Below are positions 26,335 through 34,491 of a stretch of DNA of 64,000 nt, in pieces. Position 1 is the stretch's first letter. Each line of letters starts with the position of its first letter. The position numbers were made by a program, and so were the translations under genes. The notes beneath the pieces are model-generated. The model saw only the letters and a program-made list of their open reading frames with translations, was not told the origin of the DNA and did not search any database. The stretch is from Clostridia bacterium (GTDB lineage Bacteria > Bacillota > Clostridia > Oscillospirales > Acutalibacteraceae), in assembly GCA_017399535.1 (NCBI GenBank), contig JAFQBX010000018.1, positions 179,346 to 243,345 on the forward strand, read 5' to 3'.

Positions 26335-27297
26335 ATGAAATTTGTTAAAAACATTATCTCGAGTATATGCTGTTTGGCGGTCATCTGTGCTATGCTTGTT
26401 TCAGCTTCAATAACAGCAAGTGCGGCCAACGATGTAAAGGTCGAGATAATCAGCAACGTAATAAAGGCCGAGCCGGGTGACAGGTTTTTGGTTAGTTACA
26501 GCTTTAAGAATGCTGACGAATTTAAATACGGCTTAACCGCCTTTACCGGCATTTTAAAATTCGACTCGTCAAAGGTTCGCTGCACGAAAGCTACTCACAG
26601 CTCATTTAATAACTCATTTTTTACAACAAATAAGAGCTTGGATGGCGAGGTCAGAACGCTTTACGCATACGCAAATCTCAATAAAAAGCCGGGCGTAAAC
26701 AGCGACGCCGCCTTTGTTACATACGAATTTCTCGTAAAGAAAGATGCGGTCGGTGAGGTTAAATTCTCGCTGAGTTTCGATACAATGGTTACCACCGATT
26801 ATGACAAAGATCCTGTCGAAAATATCACATTAACCTACGACACTCCTTCGTGTGTCGTTGAAATTATAAATCCAAACGCTGAATCCACTTCAAGTGAAGC
26901 TACTTCAAACAATACTACTTCAAGCAACACATCAAGCAAACCTACATCGTCAGCAACATCATCAAACACAAGTAGTAATACAAGTAGCAAAACGCCTTCT
27001 GCAAGTTCAAACGAAAGCAACACAAACATAAAGGATGAATATCTCAATCCCAATTTCACAAGCAGTAACATCGCCAGCGGCGAAGAACAGGAAATCGATA
27101 ATGCAACAGATACAAGTGCGATTCAAAGTCAACTCAACGAAAGCGCAGAAAATATGATTTCAAAGGAATTATCCGAAGCTGAAAAGGATGATTCATCCTC
27201 GCCAATTACTATGTTTGTTATTATAGCAATCATTGGTTTGGTTGCTGCAATCGGACTAGTCGCAACGCTGATAATTCTCTCTAAAAAGAACAAGTAA
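26335..27297 (+). CDS. Secreted, membrane-anchored protein with cohesin-like domain
   Basis: 320 residues from ATG 26335 (GAGGTGA seven bases upstream); the frame's earlier ATG at 26293 sits on the -10 box. A signal peptide (about 1-29, cleavage near ASA) is followed by a beta-rich domain (about 33-180). It resembles cohesin/carbohydrate-binding folds in having AEPGDRFLVSYSFKN, LTAFTGILKFDSSKV and VTYEFLVKKDAVGEVKFS. A Ser/Thr/Asn-rich linker (about 183-240) and an acidic spacer lead to a C-terminal membrane helix (about 295-316) and Lys-rich tail. The layout fits a surface-displayed binding module. Cohesin identity is inferred from pattern, not proven. Confidence 0.7.
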   Translation: MKFVKNIISSICCLAVICAMLVSASITASAANDVKVEIISNVIKAEPGDRFLVSYSFKNADEFKYGLTAFTGILKFDSSKVRCTKATHSSFNNSFFTTNKSLDGEVRTLYAYANLNKKPGVNSDAAFVTYEFLVKKDAVGEVKFSLSFDTMVTTDYDKDPVENITLTYDTPSCVVEIINPNAESTSSEATSNNTTSSNTSSKPTSSATSSNTSSNTSSKTPSASSNESNTNIKDEYLNPNFTSSNIASGEEQEIDNATDTSAIQSQLNESAENMISKELSEAEKDDSSSPITMFVIIAIIGLVAAIGLVATLIILSKKNK

Positions 27298-27302
27298 AAA
27301 TT

Positions 27303-27340
27303 TAGCCGCCATTTCATAACGAGATGGCGGCTATTTTTTT
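27303..27340. terminator. Terminator between the cohesin-like gene and mntP
   Basis: A 10-bp stem (27303-27312 with 27324-27333), 11-base loop, then TTTTTTT on the plus strand; lies between convergent genes. Confidence 0.85.
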
Positions 27341-27343
27341 GGC

Positions 27344-27931
27344 TTATATAATTCCAAAATGTTCAAGTAAAATTTTAAGTCCAAGTAAAATCAGGATTGC
27401 CCCACCTGCAAATTCCGCCTTTGACTTATATTTAGAGCCGAATACGTTTCCGATTTTAACTCCAATGCAGGAAATAGCAAAGGTCACGACACCAATAATT
27501 ACAACTGCAATCAAGATGTTTATAAGTGCGGATGCGGCAATTAACTTAACCGGTACGCAGGCAAAGGTTATTCCGACAGCTAATGCATCTATACTCGTTG
27601 CCACCGCCATTAAAAACATTGTCCTCAAATCAAATGATTCCGAGATTTCTTCTTCCTCTTTGCCAAGCGATTCCTTAATCATATTCGCACCAATTGAGGA
27701 TAATAGTATAAATGCAATCCACGGTGCAATATTGGTTATGTACGCGGCAAAGCTTGTGCCGAGAATATAACCGATAAAAGGCATCAATCCTTGAAATCCG
27801 CCAAACCAAACACCATAAGTAACAGCGTGTTTTAACTTCAATCTCTTTGTAGCAAGACCTTTGCAAACTGATACTGCAAACGCATCCATTGAAAGACCAA
27901 GCGCCAATAAAAGAAGCTCAACTATTCCCAT
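27344..27931 (-). CDS. mntP: Manganese efflux pump MntP
   Basis: 195 residues, six membrane helices, the family's standard size. Key motifs are [18 protein letters not shown] at the start and the matching [14 protein letters not shown] in the second half; the paired Asp residues line the Mn path. It exports Mn2+. In many bacteria mntP is controlled by a yybP-ykoY Mn riboswitch, but the 65-base gap upstream holds only the oadB terminator and a ribosome binding site (GGAGAG), so no such riboswitch fits here. Confidence 0.93.
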   Translation of the reverse strand: MGIVELLLLALGLSMDAFAVSVCKGLATKRLKLKHAVTYGVWFGGFQGLMPFIGYILGTSFAAYITNIAPWIAFILLSSIGANMIKESLGKEEEEISESFDLRTMFLMAVATSIDALAVGITFACVPVKLIAASALINILIAVVIIGVVTFAISCIGVKIGNVFGSKYKSKAEFAGGAILILLGLKILLEHFGII

Positions 27932-27949
27932 TATAATCTCTCCAAAGTA

Positions 27950-27988
27950 AAAAAGCTTTTGCTAAAATATATGCAAAAGCTTTTTAAA
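27950..27988 (-). terminator. Terminator after the decarboxylase beta gene
   Basis: On the minus strand AAAAAGCTTTTGC pairs with GCAAAAGCTTTTT around a 9-10 base loop. It lies between oadB and mntP. Confidence 0.75.
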
Positions 27989-27996
27989 TATATAAT

Positions 27997-29214
27997 TTAA
28001 CCGAAAAGGTTGATAAGTACACCTGCGGCTACGGCTGAACCGATAACTCCGGCTACGTTGGGGCCCATAGCGTGCATTAGCAGGAAATTGCCCGGGTCAT
28101 ACTGCTGACCGATTTTTTGCGATACACGGGCAGCCATAGGAACGGCAGAAACACCAGCCGAGCCAATAAGCGGATTTACCTTTCCGCCGGTCAAGAGGTA
28201 CATAAGCTTGCCGAGCAAGATACCTCCTGCTGTACCGAAGGCAAATGCAGCAAGTCCCATTCCAACGATACCGAGGGTTTCAAGATTAAGGAAGCTTGCG
28301 CCGTTAGTTGTTGCGCCGACGGTAATTCCGAGGAATATAGTTATTATGTTCATAAGCTCATTTTGAGCCGTTTTGCATATGCGGTCAACTACTCCGCTTT
28401 CTTTCATAAGGTTTCCGAGCATAAGCATACCGACGAGAACGGCAGCCGACGGAAGAAGAAGCGAAACAATAATTGTAACTGCGATCGGGAAAATAATTTT
28501 TTCCGTCTTTGATACTGTGCGCAGGGTTTCCATTCGAACCTTGCGTTCCTTTTCGGTGGTAAGTAATTTCATAATCGGCGGCTGAATTACGGGAATAAGC
28601 GCCATGTATGAATAAGCGGCAACGGCAATCGGTCCGAGATATTTGGGCGCCAGCTTTGACGTAACGAAGATGGCAGTCGGACCGTCGGCACCGCCGATAA
28701 TACCGATTGACGAAGCAACGTTTGAATCAAAGCCGAGGAAAAGAGCGCCGACAAATGCAACAAAAATACCGAGCTGAGCTGCGGCACCAAGAAGCAAACT
28801 TTTCGGATTGCTGATAAGGGGTGAAAAGTCGGTCATACAGCCGATTCCGAGGAAAATAAGCGGCGGATAAATACCAAGCTTTACACCAATATAAAGAATA
28901 TCAAGCAAACCGCCCTCTTTTAGCACCTGACCGACCATCAAATGTCCATCAGCCGTCCAAAACTCGAGATTCGACGTGTCGAAATATTCGGGGTGATAAA
29001 GTCCTGCACCGGGCAGATTTGCCAAAAGCATACCGAAAGCAATAGGCAAAAGCAAAAGCGGCTCGAACTGAAACTTTATAGCCAAGACAAGCAGACCACA
29101 AGCAACGGCAATCATAATCAGATTCTTATACCCGTCACCCACAAAAAACTGTGCAAATCCGGATTCCGAAAGAATACCGGTTACAGTTTGTATAAAACTA
29201 TCCCATATATTCAT
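27997..29214 (-). CDS. Sodium-pumping decarboxylase beta subunit (OadB/MmdB/GcdB)
   Basis: 405 residues with about ten membrane helices. The beta subunit decarboxylates carboxybiotin and couples this to Na+ export. Hallmarks include NLPGAGLY near residue 70, FLGIGCMTDFSPLISNP, the SIGIIGGADGPTAIFV segment with the Asp of the ion site, and SAVPMAARVSQ and LMHAMGPNVAG near the end. It is preceded by the gamma subunit and by galT, and the alpha (carboxyltransferase) and biotin-carrier subunits are not in the window. The natural substrate (oxaloacetate, methylmalonyl-CoA or glutaconyl-CoA) cannot be told from beta alone. Confidence 0.92.
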   Translation of the reverse strand: MNIWDSFIQTVTGILSESGFAQFFVGDGYKNLIMIAVACGLLVLAIKFQFEPLLLLPIAFGMLLANLPGAGLYHPEYFDTSNLEFWTADGHLMVGQVLKEGGLLDILYIGVKLGIYPPLIFLGIGCMTDFSPLISNPKSLLLGAAAQLGIFVAFVGALFLGFDSNVASSIGIIGGADGPTAIFVTSKLAPKYLGPIAVAAYSYMALIPVIQPPIMKLLTTEKERKVRMETLRTVSKTEKIIFPIAVTIIVSLLLPSAAVLVGMLMLGNLMKESGVVDRICKTAQNELMNIITIFLGITVGATTNGASFLNLETLGIVGMGLAAFAFGTAGGILLGKLMYLLTGGKVNPLIGSAGVSAVPMAARVSQKIGQQYDPGNFLLMHAMGPNVAGVIGSAVAAGVLINLFG

Positions 29215-29233
29215 ATCTCAATCTCCTATTTCT

Positions 29234-29647
29234 CTAAAAGGCACGTACGTTATCGCGAATACCTGCGTTAGCCCAAGCCGAACGACCGACAGTCGACGGA
29301 CGAATTGAACGAATAACCGCTTTTTTTCCTGTACCTTCGTACATCATGGCAACAGCGGCAGATATTACTGCAATTACTTCGTCATCGTCAACGTTAGATA
29401 AGGTGTTAACTGCACTTTTTGACGGTGAAGGTTCAGCCACCTTTTTGACCTTTGGTGCTTTTTCAGGTTTCGCTTTTTTGCCACTTTTGCCATTTCCAAC
29501 CTTTGCAAAAAGGCCAAAAACAGCAATCATAATAACAAGAATTAGAAGCATACCGAAAACGATAGCAACCCCGGAAAATGTAGTAATTACCGATAACTCG
29601 CCCTTTGTCATTTTTGAAGCATCGATAGCAAGCTGATTGAAGTACAT
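29234..29647 (-). CDS. Sodium-pumping decarboxylase gamma/delta subunit (OadG-like)
   Basis: 137 residues. One N-terminal membrane helix (about 22-47) is followed by a Lys/Pro/Ala-rich linker and a C-terminal DDDEVIAVISAAVAMMYE segment, then SIRPSTVGRSAWANAGI, both typical of OadG/MmdD. It assembles the alpha and beta subunits. It starts five bases after the galT stop, with GGAGGATT inside galT as its ribosome binding site, so it is part of the galactose operon transcript. oadB follows after 19 bases. Confidence 0.85.
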   Translation of the reverse strand: MYFNQLAIDASKMTKGELSVITTFSGVAIVFGMLLILVIMIAVFGLFAKVGNGKSGKKAKPEKAPKVKKVAEPSPSKSAVNTLSNVDDDEVIAVISAAVAMMYEGTGKKAVIRSIRPSTVGRSAWANAGIRDNVRAF

Positions 29648-29652
29648 TTATT

Positions 29653-30630
29653 TTAATCCTCCATGGTTGATTTAAACTTTTCGAGTGCGGCTCTGAGCTC
29701 CTCGGCCTTTTCCTCGGGAGCAGTCGGGTTACAATGAGCCCACGCACCTGTTTCCGACGAAGCGTTAAATTTCTGCTTATCGGCAGAACGCATCGGCGGG
29801 AAAAACTCGATATGGAAATGATAATAATCAGATGTATCTTCTGTATTTACGGGTGCATTATGCATACACATCATGTACGGAAACTTATAATCAAACAAGC
29901 TGTCGAGCATTCCTGTTGTAAGCTTCAATGTTTCAGCAAGTGAACGCTTTTCGTCAGCGGTGAATTCGGTAATGTTTCCAACGTGACGCTTTGACATAAT
30001 ATAAACGCCGTAAGGATACTCAACAAAGAACGGAAGTATAACGGCAAAATGCTCGTTTTCGAAAATAACGCGCTTTTCCGCCTTCTTTTCCTGGTCGTTC
30101 ATTTCGCAGAAAATGCACCTTCCGTTTTTTTCGTAAAATTCCTTTGCCGCTTCAACTTCAAGCTGCAACTTCTTCGGAACAACAGAATAGCCGTAAATCT
30201 GACCGTGGGGATGCGGCATTGATACGCCTACAACCTCGCCTCTGTTCTCGAAAATAAAGACGTATTTGATGTTTTCGTCCTTTGAAATTTCAGTAAATCT
30301 GTCAACCCAGAGGTCAACAAGCTTTGAAATATGGTCAACCGGCAATTCGGGCAAGGTAATTGTATGCTCGGGTGAATAAAGGATAACCTCACACTTTCCG
30401 TATGCGGGTTTTACCTTGAAAAAGTCGGTTGCAACGTCGTCGGGTTCGGGCGGATTCTGTGACAATGCGGGAAAATCGTTGTCATATTTGAGAACGTCAA
30501 AGTGATCGGGCACCTTTCCCGAGCCGGGACAAAACGGGCACCAATCCTTTGGCATATTGGGGCGACCCTGACGGTGTGATGCAATCATAACCCAGTCCTT
30601 TATAAACGGATGATATCTAAGTTCTGCCAT
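29653..30630 (-). CDS. galT: Galactose-1-phosphate uridylyltransferase
   Basis: 325 residues. It swaps UMP between UDP-glucose and galactose-1-phosphate in the Leloir pathway. The HIT-superfamily active site is visible in GVSMPHPHGQIYG (His-x-His). Zn-binding and core features are CPFCPGSGKVPD, CIFCEM and HFHIEFFPPMRS. It follows galK by 24 bases and is followed directly by decarboxylase subunits. No galE or galactose regulator lies next to it. Confidence 0.95.
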   Translation of the reverse strand: MAELRYHPFIKDWVMIASHRQGRPNMPKDWCPFCPGSGKVPDHFDVLKYDNDFPALSQNPPEPDDVATDFFKVKPAYGKCEVILYSPEHTITLPELPVDHISKLVDLWVDRFTEISKDENIKYVFIFENRGEVVGVSMPHPHGQIYGYSVVPKKLQLEVEAAKEFYEKNGRCIFCEMNDQEKKAEKRVIFENEHFAVILPFFVEYPYGVYIMSKRHVGNITEFTADEKRSLAETLKLTTGMLDSLFDYKFPYMMCMHNAPVNTEDTSDYYHFHIEFFPPMRSADKQKFNASSETGAWAHCNPTAPEEKAEELRAALEKFKSTMED

Positions 30631-30654
30631 AATATTTTATCTCCTTTTTGAAGC

Positions 30655-31929
30655 TTATTTGCTAATCATTGTGCCGCCAAGCGGTCTAATTTTAAGAACG
30701 TAGCAATTACCCTGGCCGAATACACCTTCGATGGTGTTTATGTACTCGTCGAGTAAATCGTTAGGGACAAACGCCTGAATTGTACCGCCGGAGCCGCCGC
30801 CGTGAACGCGGTATGCTCCTCTGTCGCCGAGAACCTTGCCAGACAAGTAAAGTGCCAGTGAGAGTCCCTGCTCGTAAGGCGCCGATGCGGCATAAACATT
30901 CTGCAAATACATAAAGGACGACCGACCCGATTCACGAACGAGTTTGAGGAATTTGTCAAAATCCTTTGCTTTGAGCGCATTCTTTTCCTCGACAGCGCGT
31001 CTGTTATCGTCAAAGAAGTGGATAGAACGAAGAACGGCTCTGTCTCCAAATTTTTCGCGCAGTGCAGGAATGTTTTTATAGAATTCAGCTTCGTCAACCT
31101 TGCGAAGTGCCTTTTCGCCAAAATAAGCAGCTACATCACGCATTTCCTGCGGTACTGCGGCATATTCACAGGTCAAATCAGCATGATTTCCACCCGTGTT
31201 AACGATACAAAGTGAATGATTCTGACCGGCAAAGTCGAAATCAACCTTTTCGATAATCGGGTTTTCAACGTCGCCGAAATCAATTCCTACAAAGCCGCCA
31301 ACCGAACTTGCCATTTGGTCCATAAGTCCGCTCGGCTTACCGAAAAATACATTTTCGGCATACTGCGAACACTTTGCGATAGTAACAGCGTCGATTTTGT
31401 TATCATTAAAGAGATAGCTGATTATTGTTCCAACAAGCACCTCGAAGGCAGCCGAGGAAGAAAGTCCCGATCCCTTTATAACATTCGAGGTGGTATACGC
31501 ATCAAAGCCGCCAATTTCAAAGCCAAGCTGCTTTATACGAGCGCAAACGCCGCGGATAAGCGAAGCTGATCTTTCCTTTTCACTTTCGACGGGGTCGAGA
31601 TTGGTAATATCAACCTCGTCCATATCAAATCCCTTTGACTTAATACGAACGATTCCGCTATCATTCTTTGACACCACGGCGATAACATCAAGGTTAACGC
31701 TACCGGCAAGCACGCAACCAAACTGATGGTCGGTATGATTGCCGCCGACCTCGGTTCTACCCGGTGCGCTGAAAAGGGATACTTCCCTATCCTCACCAAA
31801 ATAATGAGCAAATCGGTCACAGGCCGCATCATAGCGAGCAACATTTTCGTCAACGTTGGTATAAAGCATGTCAAACGTTGAATTAAACTCACCGGAAGCC
31901 AGACCTTTTTTTACATCAGTAAATTTCAA
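30655..31929 (-). CDS. galK: Galactokinase (GHMP kinase)
   Basis: 424 residues from TTG 31929, chosen because GGAGTGA stands five bases before it; the ATG at 31971 has no such site. It phosphorylates galactose at C1. The galactokinase signature is GRTEVGGNHTDHQFG, the ATP loop is KGSGLSSSAAFEV, and the third GHMP motif is HGGGSGGTIQAF. First gene of galK-galT-oadG-oadB. A possible promoter at about 32000-32030 (TTGCAA with TATTAT, 18-base spacing) is weak. Confidence 0.93.
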   Translation of the reverse strand: MKFTDVKKGLASGEFNSTFDMLYTNVDENVARYDAACDRFAHYFGEDREVSLFSAPGRTEVGGNHTDHQFGCVLAGSVNLDVIAVVSKNDSGIVRIKSKGFDMDEVDITNLDPVESEKERSASLIRGVCARIKQLGFEIGGFDAYTTSNVIKGSGLSSSAAFEVLVGTIISYLFNDNKIDAVTIAKCSQYAENVFFGKPSGLMDQMASSVGGFVGIDFGDVENPIIEKVDFDFAGQNHSLCIVNTGGNHADLTCEYAAVPQEMRDVAAYFGEKALRKVDEAEFYKNIPALREKFGDRAVLRSIHFFDDNRRAVEEKNALKAKDFDKFLKLVRESGRSSFMYLQNVYAASAPYEQGLSLALYLSGKVLGDRGAYRVHGGGSGGTIQAFVPNDLLDEYINTIEGVFGQGNCYVLKIRPLGGTMISK

Positions 31930-32072
31930 AATAATCACTCCAAAATTTTGAGCATAATACCCATAATACATTAAAATAAATAATAACAGATTATACTATA
32001 TAATTGCAACCGTTTTTTACATATTTTTTATATTTTTGCCAATAAAATTTATTTTCTCCTGCCGACAGCATT

Positions 32073-32125
32073 TTAACATGATAAAAAATGTCGACAGCAT
32101 TGTATTTGCCGTCGACATTTTGATA
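32073..32125 (-). terminator. Terminator of the spoIIGA-sigE unit
   Basis: On the minus strand a 15-bp stem (32107-32121 with 32085-32099, one G-U) is followed by TTTATC. It lies directly behind the sigE stop. Confidence 0.85.
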
Positions 32126-32851
32126 TTATTTACCGCTCAAACACTTTTCAGTATGCTCGATTTCAATTCTCATGCGGTCGATGATTTTCTTTTCAAGTCG
32201 GGAAATGTATGATTGCGAAATCCCGAGCTTATCAGCGACCTCCTTTTGAGTATGCTCTCGATTACCCGAAAAGCCGAAACGCAGCTCCATTATCAGCTTT
32301 TCACGAGGTGAAAGCTTATTTATCATTCTGTGCAATAAAACCGCCTCGTCGTAGGTTTCGATACCTCGGTTGATTTCCTCACCGTCGCTGCCGAGAACGT
32401 CGGACAAAAGCAGTTCATTCCCGTCCCAGTCAACGTTTAACGGCTCGTCGATTGACACCTCAACTCTGAATGATGACGTCTTTCTGAGATGCATTAAAAT
32501 TTCGTTTTCTATACATCGAGAAGCGTAGGTTGCGAGCTTTATATTCCTTTCGGGGCAAAAGGTTTTTACCGCTTTTATCAGCCCAATCGTGCCAATCGAA
32601 ATTAAATCCTCTACACCCGATGCCGTACCCTCAAACTTTTTTGCGATATACACAACAAGACGCAGATTATGTGTAATCAACTTATCGCGTACCGTTTCAT
32701 CTCCGTTTGAATACCTTTCGATAAGCGCGGTCTCCTCCTCCTTTGAAAGAGGTGGCGGTAAAAGTTCGGGTCCGTTGATATAATCAATTTCAGGTACGGG
32801 TTGTAGTTTACATAATATTTTTTCAATCAATCTCTTAAACCATTTAATCAT
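32126..32851 (-). CDS. sigE: Sporulation sigma factor SigE (pro-form)
   Basis: 241 residues. The early mother-cell sigma factor. A pro-sequence-like N-terminus (about 1-30) precedes region 2 ([28 protein letters not shown]) and region 4 ([30 protein letters not shown]). SigE is made inactive and cleaved by SpoIIGA, which is encoded 12 bases upstream. The identity is set by this pairing and by the [19 protein letters not shown] segment, similar to known SigE. Confidence 0.95.
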   Translation of the reverse strand: MIKWFKRLIEKILCKLQPVPEIDYINGPELLPPPLSKEEETALIERYSNGDETVRDKLITHNLRLVVYIAKKFEGTASGVEDLISIGTIGLIKAVKTFCPERNIKLATYASRCIENEILMHLRKTSSFRVEVSIDEPLNVDWDGNELLLSDVLGSDGEEINRGIETYDEAVLLHRMINKLSPREKLIMELRFGFSGNREHTQKEVADKLGISQSYISRLEKKIIDRMRIEIEHTEKCLSGK

Positions 32852-32863
32852 ATCACATTTCTC

Positions 32864-33685
32864 CTAAAAAATATCATAATTCGCCACCGCCTTGTATTCG
32901 CTTTCAAACCTATGTGACGACACGCCGATAAGTAGGTTATCAACCCTTTTATCCCCAAAGAATACGCTGTCGGGTTTGAACACCGGCATTAACCCTTCGT
33001 TACCGACGGTATTATAGGGAATATAGCGGAGCTTGTTTTGCTTAATTGTATCCTCGCTGAGATTATCCAAATCAATAGTCAGACACTTTGAGATGCTACT
33101 GTCAACAACGGCAACCGGCATATCGGTAAAGGCGTCACGAAGCATATTCCCCGTGTCAATAAGACAACTGAATTCAACCGTTTTTCCATTATGCTCGACC
33201 GTCATTTTTACCGTTTTTCTTTCTTTTTTCGCAAAACCGCCGTTCAGCGCACGGACGATTATTATTACCGCGTAAATTACCGCAGAGCCAAGTATAAGTT
33301 CAATCGCCGAAATGTCAAAGTAAATCACTGAATTATTGATTATCAGCCGATTTGGCTTAAATATTTGATAAATGAAATATACGCTTCCGCTGAATAAAAA
33401 CGAGACGAGAAAGAAGGTAGCAAGTCGTTTCATGAAAATATGTAGATTGTCAAAGCCAAAGGTAAAAAATATTATTAAGACGGCTATAATCAACTGACAA
33501 AGCATCGAAATCAGCTCGTTTTTTTGCGGTAATAAAATTACAAGTGAGCAAATTCCGCCAACCGCTGAACCGATAAAAAGACGCAAAAATCGACGAGGCG
33601 TTCGTAAAAATGCGCAGGTTGCAAGCAGAATAAAGTAATTAACGTATGTATTTATCAAAACGAGTATATCGGCATAAACTGTCAT
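32864..33685 (-). CDS. spoIIGA: Sigma-E processing peptidase SpoIIGA
   Basis: 273 residues from ATG 33685. Five membrane helices (about 5-150) are followed by a cytoplasmic aspartic-protease-like domain. The catalytic Asp lies in CLIDTGNMLRD, the family hallmark. It removes the pro-sequence of sigma-E during sporulation. The frame reaches back to 33715, but the family's proteins begin at the membrane segment (MTVYADILVLIN), and the preceding GGTGATGGGGA is a likely ribosome binding site. Upstream at 33754 is a TGTCGAT resembling a Spo0A box. Confidence 0.92.
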   Translation of the reverse strand: MTVYADILVLINTYVNYFILLATCAFLRTPRRFLRLFIGSAVGGICSLVILLPQKNELISMLCQLIIAVLIIFFTFGFDNLHIFMKRLATFFLVSFLFSGSVYFIYQIFKPNRLIINNSVIYFDISAIELILGSAVIYAVIIIVRALNGGFAKKERKTVKMTVEHNGKTVEFSCLIDTGNMLRDAFTDMPVAVVDSSISKCLTIDLDNLSEDTIKQNKLRYIPYNTVGNEGLMPVFKPDSVFFGDKRVDNLLIGVSSHRFESEYKAVANYDIF

Positions 33686-33789
33686 ATCCCCATCACCAAA
33701 ATTATTATAGCCCAAAGCAACAAAAAATAATGTAAAATAATGTACCGATAATATGTCGATAAATGATATATTTTGGTTTACATAATATT

Positions 33790-33826
33790 AAAGGACTGCA
33801 CGGTTACTTACCATGCAGTCCTTTTT
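33790..33826. terminator. Terminator downstream of the lipoprotein gene
   Basis: Inverted repeat AAAGGACTGCA (33790-33800) and TGCAGTCCTTT (33814-33824), with T/A tracts on both sides. Confidence 0.75.
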
Positions 33827-33841
33827 ATATGAATTACACTT

Positions 33842-34369
33842 TTAATCAATCATCAAGGTTTCGAGCGCAGACGAAAGAGCCGCGTTATCATCCGCATTAT
33901 CGCCAAAGACGAATACTAATATCAAGCACTCATTTTGAGCAGGGATGAGATAATATTCGCGCTTTTCGCCCGACTTTTCGGCGGTGAAATAACGAGCTGT
34001 ATAAAATTCGCTGCCAACCGCAATCGACTCCGATTTTGACAACGCGTATTGGTCGCCGCTGAGCTTGGTCGTTATTCCATCGAGAGTGGTGTCAACCGTT
34101 TTACCTCCCGAAAGAGTCGCTTCGAGAAAAGCCGTACTGTTTTTAGCAGAAAAAATGTCCTTATCCCCTGCTTTATATTCAAAAGCTTCTGTGTTCAATC
34201 GTATCGAATAGCCCTTTTCGCTCGAAATAAGCGGTAAACCATTTTCACCACTTAAATCCGAGCTGGTATTGCTTATATTGTTATCAACGCCGCCATTATT
34301 ATCATTGGAGCAGCCGAATAAAAACAAGGGCAAACAAACTACCATCAAGAGAACAATTAACCTTTTCAT
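33842..34369 (-). CDS. Lipoprotein of unknown function
   Basis: 175 residues. A lipoprotein signal peptide ends in LFLFGC (Cys about 20). An Asn/Gly/Ser-rich linker (about 22-50) precedes a compact domain with SEKGYSIRLNTEAFEYKAG and AVGSEFYTARYFTAE, ending ALSSALETLMID. I do not recognise the domain; the overall look is of small PsbP/DUF1795-like secreted lipoproteins, which is only an impression. It has its own promoter and terminator, divergent from the GH39 gene. Confidence 0.8.
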   Translation of the reverse strand: MKRLIVLLMVVCLPLFLFGCSNDNNGGVDNNISNTSSDLSGENGLPLISSEKGYSIRLNTEAFEYKAGDKDIFSAKNSTAFLEATLSGGKTVDTTLDGITTKLSGDQYALSKSESIAVGSEFYTARYFTAEKSGEKREYYLIPAQNECLILVFVFGDNADDNAALSSALETLMID

Positions 34370-34390
34370 AAACTATCACCTCTTAAATTT

Positions 34391-34419
34391 AGTATAGCAC
34401 CATATATTTTATCTTTCAA
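34391..34419 (-). promoter_or_regulatory. Sigma-A promoter of the lipoprotein gene
   Basis: TTGAAA (34414-34419), 17-base spacer, TATACT (34391-34396) on the minus strand. Confidence 0.75.
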
Positions 34420-34430
34420 TCTATTTTATA

Positions 34431-34460
34431 TTGACATTGGCGGTTTATTTAGATTATACT
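34431..34460 (+). promoter_or_regulatory. Sigma-A promoter of the GH39 gene
   Basis: Perfect TTGACA (34431-34436) and TATACT (34455-34460) with an 18-base spacer, 31 bases before the ATG. Confidence 0.75.
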
Positions 34461-34491
34461 TGTCTTAAATTGGTATAAGGAGTACACCGAT

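Noticed and set aside
26879..27010. Repetitive Ser/Thr codons as a DNA microsatellite
   Set aside because: The repeats are irregular at base level and encode a plain Ser/Thr/Asn linker between domain and membrane helix.
27932..27996. yybP-ykoY Mn riboswitch upstream of mntP
   Set aside because: The 65-base gap contains only a terminator and a ribosome binding site; there is no room or signature for the riboswitch.
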